This document shows positions 61,384 through 64,000 of a stretch of DNA of 64,000 nt, piece by piece. The stretch lies in NCBI GenBank assembly GCA_965214955.1, contig CBDCCU010000009.1:1116001-1180000 (forward strand). The letters are read 5' to 3'. A program made the translations under genes and the position numbers. This DNA comes from Aliikangiella sp965214955. Lineage in GTDB: Bacteria > Pseudomonadota > Gammaproteobacteria > Enterobacterales > Kangiellaceae. Position 1 is the stretch's first letter. Each line of letters starts with the position of its first letter. Under the pieces are notes generated by a model. That model was not told the origin of the DNA. It saw only the letters and a program-made list of their open reading frames with translations, and made no database searches.

Positions 61384-61970
61384 GTGAATTTAACACTCAA
61401 AAAATGTAAACCCAAACACAAACCACAAATTTGGGCATTATTTTTACAAGCCATGAAGCCTTATATTAAAAAAATATGGGGTTGGGATATTGATTGGCAA
61501 ACTAATGAGTTTGAGAGTCGATATATATACCCGTTCTCCTTCAAGATGCATGTTTCAGTGTTCAGCCAAAAAGCTTGAACAAGGCGCAGCTTGCAGGAAA
61601 TGGCAATCCCTTTTCAAAAGCTGTAACGCAGTGCAAGTTTTTTGGCTTGCTGCAACATGCATCTTGAAGGAGAACGGGTATATAACTAAACACCTCATTT
61701 GTATTAGATGGCAATCAAATTATTGGCTATGTTCAATATTCACTTTTAGAAACTGAAACTTATGTGAATATGTTAATTTTGTATCCTGAGTTTCGCTCAA
61801 AAGGATATGGTGTGCCTGTTTTAAAGTTGTTGAGTTTATTACAGTCTAATAAGCCACTCTCACTAAGGTGCTTTAAAATTAATCACAATGCTTACCGGTT
61901 TTATTTAAAAAATGGCTTTAAGCTAATAAGTGAAGAAGAACACTTTTATCAGTTAAATTGGTCGCAGTAA
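61384..61970 (+). pseudogene. GNAT acetyltransferase gene split by a MITE
   Basis: The 5' part encodes MNLTLKKCKPKHKPQIWALF...MKPYIKKIWGWDIDWQTNEFESRY, a GNAT N-terminal region. After the 161-bp element the family continues as NTSFVLDGNQIIGYVQYSLL...YPEFRSKGYGVPVLKLLSLL...NAYRFYLKNGFKLISEEEHF, up to the stop at 61970. A simple TA target duplication does not restore one frame, so a further base change may have occurred. The uninterrupted protein would be about 140 residues. The gene is broken. Confidence 0.85.
61524..61684. mobile_element. Hairpin MITE, 161 bp, with 31-bp perfect terminal inverted repeats
   Basis: Positions 61524-61554 are the exact reverse complement of 61654-61684 (core TACCCGTTCTCC / GGAGAACGGGTA). 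The inner sequences also pair (CAGCCAAAAAGCTTGAAC near 61561-61580 with GTGCAAGTTTTTTGGCTT near 61631-61648), giving one long hairpin. No transposase is encoded. It is flanked by TA-rich sequence, in keeping with a TA target. Partial copies occur at 36055-36079 and 37069-37107. Confidence 0.88.
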
Positions 61971-62122
61971 AATAAAGATATTGAGAGCCATTAGCAATAT
62001 TCCACAATAAACCCTCAAAATTGTCATATTTTTACACTTTTACGGTTAATTTCTGCCGATCAATTGGTTATAGTTTCAGTCCTTTAAGATGATTTACCAT
62101 AATTTCAAGTTAAGCAGAAATC

Positions 62123-62536
62123 ATGTCAATTGAATTTATTTGGCCTATTAATGTCTACTACGAAGATACCGACGCAGGTAACGTGGTTTATCATGCTAAT
62201 TATTTAAAATTTTTTGAGCGAGCACGGAGCGAATGGTTAAAAGCATTGGGCATTGATCAGGCTGATTTACTAAAAAATGATATTTGCTTTGCTGTTAGTT
62301 TTTCCAATGTTGACTATGTGTATCCCGCAAGGTTTAGTGACGAGCTTGATGTGGTTTCTACCATCACCAAGATAAAAGGCGCCAGTTTAGAATTTAAACA
62401 GCAACTATTTTATCGCAATAATCGTCAACAACTGTTATGTAGTGCCACCATTGGTGTGGTGTGTTTAAAACTGAGTCAATTTACCCCGTGCCGCATTCCA
62501 GCGCATATAAAAGAGGAGTTTCAGCGTGTCAGCTGA
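62123..62536 (+). CDS. ybgC: Acyl-CoA thioesterase YbgC of the Tol-Pal locus
   Basis: Hot-dog-fold thioesterase of 137 residues with the 4-hydroxybenzoyl-CoA thioesterase motif YYEDTDAGNVVYHANYLKFFERARSEWL containing the catalytic Asp. It is the first gene of the tol-pal operon in most gammaproteobacteria; it overlaps tolQ by 11 bp. Confidence 0.95.
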   Translation: MSIEFIWPINVYYEDTDAGNVVYHANYLKFFERARSEWLKALGIDQADLLKNDICFAVSFSNVDYVYPARFSDELDVVSTITKIKGASLEFKQQLFYRNNRQQLLCSATIGVVCLKLSQFTPCRIPAHIKEEFQRVS

Positions 62537-63224
62537 TATGTCAATTTTAGGTTTATTTCTTGAGGCCAGTGTTGTCGTTCAATTAGTGATGATTGCTCTC
62601 TTATTACTATCGGTTGTTAGTTGGGCAATGATCTTTGACCGATTGCGCGGACTAAAATCGGCGGTAACCGATGGTAATAAATTTGAAGAGCGGTTTTGGT
62701 CGGGCATTGATTTAAGCAAGCTTTACAACGATTTAACCAATAGACAAATTCAGCCATCGGGCATGGAGCTAATTTTTATGGCGGGTTATCGTGAATTTGC
62801 CCGTTTAAGAAAACAGTCGGGAACATCGGCTCAAGCAGTCATGGACGGAACCCATCGAGCCATGCGAGTAGCTTATTCGCGCGAAGTAGATAAAGCCGAA
62901 GTGCATTTATCTTTTTTAGCCACGGTTGGTTCAACCACACCTTATGTGGGTTTATTTGGAACCGTATGGGGAATTATGAATTCGTTTATTGCCCTTGGCA
63001 GTGTTAAACAAGCAACGCTTTCAATGGTTGCCCCAGGTATTGCCGAGGCGTTAATTGCAACAGCAATGGGGTTATTTGCGGCGATTCCTGCGGTTATTTT
63101 TTACAATCGATTTACTCACCAAGTTCAGCGTATTGAAAATCAATACGAAAATTTTGTTGAAGAGTTTTCAGGTATTTTGCACCGTAAAGCACACAGTGCA
63201 GCAACTAAAACCACAGAACAGTAG
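62526..63224 (+). CDS. tolQ: TolQ, Tol-Pal proton-channel subunit
   Basis: Inner-membrane protein of 232 residues that, with TolR, powers TolA to constrict the outer membrane at division. GTG 62526 is chosen because GAGGAG lies 7 bp upstream and the resulting MSADMSILGLFLEAS start matches TolQ of relatives; an ATG four codons later is the alternative. The conserved region GLFGTVWGIMNSF and GIAEALIATAMGLFAAIPAVI is intact. Confidence 0.95.
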   Translation: MSADMSILGLFLEASVVVQLVMIALLLLSVVSWAMIFDRLRGLKSAVTDGNKFEERFWSGIDLSKLYNDLTNRQIQPSGMELIFMAGYREFARLRKQSGTSAQAVMDGTHRAMRVAYSREVDKAEVHLSFLATVGSTTPYVGLFGTVWGIMNSFIALGSVKQATLSMVAPGIAEALIATAMGLFAAIPAVIFYNRFTHQVQRIENQYENFVEEFSGILHRKAHSAATKTTEQ

Positions 63225-63230
63225 TTGTTT

Positions 63231-63671
63231 ATGAGCCAGTCACCCATTAAACGCAAAAATAGCCGTAGACCAATGGCTGAAATTAACGTAGTTCCTTATA
63301 TTGACGTGATGCTGGTGTTGTTGGTTATTTTTATGATCTCAGCACCATTAATTACCGCAGGTGTTCAAGTGGATTTGCCCGTTGCTTCGGCCGAGCCCAT
63401 TGATGCCAATGAAGAGCCGCCACTTATTGCCAGTATTGATGCTAGTGGTAATTATTATTTATCGGTTGGTGAATCGAAAGATCAAGTATTAGAATCTCAC
63501 GAGCTTGTAGAGTTAGTTATTGCTCACTTGCAAATTAATCCTAATGTTAATGTGCTTATCGAAGGTGATAAAAATGTTCCTTACGATAAAGTGGTTAAGT
63601 TGATGGTGTTGTTGCAGTCTGAAGCTGGAGTTGAGTCCGTTGGGTTAATGACTGATCCGAGTGATAGTTAA
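63231..63671 (+). CDS. tolR: TolR, Tol-Pal proton-channel subunit
   Basis: A 146-residue protein with the TolR/ExbD signature AEINVVPYIDVMLVLLVIFMISAPLI, containing the essential membrane Asp, and a periplasmic domain. ATG 63231 gives MSQSPIKRKN, preferred over TTG 63225. Its stop overlaps the tolA ATG (TAATG). Confidence 0.95.
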   Translation: MSQSPIKRKNSRRPMAEINVVPYIDVMLVLLVIFMISAPLITAGVQVDLPVASAEPIDANEEPPLIASIDASGNYYLSVGESKDQVLESHELVELVIAHLQINPNVNVLIEGDKNVPYDKVVKLMVLLQSEAGVESVGLMTDPSDS

Positions 63672-64000
63672 TGAATTTTAAATTAGGCATATTATTATCA
63701 ATTATTGCCCACTTAGCTTTAGTGGGTTTGCTGATGAGTAATTTTCAGTTTTCTAAAATTGAAATTCATACCTCGGGCTCACAGCAACCACAAATAAAAG
63801 CCAAAGCAGTCAATAGCCAGCGGGTTGAACAATTGGTTGAGCAATTAAAGCAAAAACGCATTGATCAAAACCGTAAAGAAAAACAGCGTTTGGCGGATCT
63901 TAAAAAAGCCGAAGAGGAGGCTAAAAAGCGCCGCATAGAAGAAGAGAAAAAAGCCGAAGATGCGCGCAAGAAAAAACAGAAAGCCGAGCAAAGACGAAAA
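63671..64000 (+). CDS. tolA: TolA, 5' part (cut by window end)
   Basis: The first 110 codons are visible: a membrane anchor (LGILLSIIAHLALVGLLMS), then a long charged coiled-coil rich in Lys, Glu, Arg and Ala (KKAEEEAKKRRIEEEKKAEDARKKK), the TolA domain II pattern. The frame is open at the window end. TolA spans the periplasm and contacts Pal and TolB, which should follow outside the window. Confidence 0.93.
   Translation, partial: MNFKLGILLSIIAHLALVGLLMSNFQFSKIEIHTSGSQQPQIKAKAVNSQRVEQLVEQLKQKRIDQNRKEKQRLADLKKAEEEAKKRRIEEEKKAEDARKKKQKAEQRRK

Noticed and set aside
61490..61756. 88-residue ORF crossing the MITE
   Set aside because: It reads mostly through the element and out of frame with the acetyltransferase; no sign of coding.

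Overview
The window is AT-rich chromosomal DNA from a marine gammaproteobacterium, probably an Alteromonadales relative (Colwellia/Thalassotalea/Pseudoalteromonas type). The basis is the gene content: ybgC-tolQ-tolR-tolA, EfpL/YeiP, PssA, the ABC-F protein YbiT, a Vibrio-like TonB2/TtpC system, clade I nitrous-oxide reductase, several chemoreceptors and small transposable elements. No rRNA, tRNA or CRISPR array was seen. The genus is inference.

Layout. 1-10.3 kb: cobalamin salvage and late assembly. cobS (cut by the window start), cobU, cobC, cobQ, cobO and btuF overlap as one operon. A 7-bp tandem array (about 17 copies) and a B12 riboswitch precede btuB, followed by a second phosphatase, cbiB, cobD and a 2x[4Fe-4S] protein. 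10.3-16.3 kb: a frameshifted AraC-type regulator, a lipoprotein M4-like peptidase with a PKD domain, a small lipoprotein, efpL, pssA and a MAPEG protein. 16.3-24.4 kb: nosRZDFYL on the minus strand behind a perfect FNR-type site; nosR is broken by many small indels. 24.5-25.6 kb: an AI-2E/PerM permease.

25.9-35.9 kb: a ten-gene minus-strand cluster (TonB-dependent receptor, DUF3450, TtpC, ExbB, ExbD, TonB, TPR, PepSY, DUF2271, DUF4198) with a divergent LysR gene and a Fur-like site. This looks like a complete, probably iron-related, TonB2 uptake system. 36-41.7 kb: a GntR/ABC-ATPase/permease operon whose distal part (small membrane ORF plus the permease 3' end) is duplicated. Between the two copies sits a divergent cysteinyl-tRNA synthetase. 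In front of that gene is a short ORF with five Cys codons in seven, followed by a strong intrinsic terminator: a classical-looking cysteine attenuator. This is the most striking signal in the window.

41.8-42.7 kb: a TacA/TacT-like toxin-antitoxin pair with a reiterated upstream operator motif. 42.9-54 kb: ybiT, a GNAT gene, an intact IS256-family element with a 9-bp target duplication, three methyl-accepting chemotaxis proteins, an outer-membrane barrel, a VOC protein, a WYL regulator, and a remnant NYN-domain gene behind a possible structured RNA. 54-61.4 kb: a serine beta-lactamase-like hydrolase, AraC and CadC-like regulators, a large PKD lipoprotein and an unknown secreted protein. 61.4-62 kb: an acetyltransferase gene split by a 161-bp hairpin MITE. 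62.1-64 kb: the Tol operon, with tolA cut by the window end.
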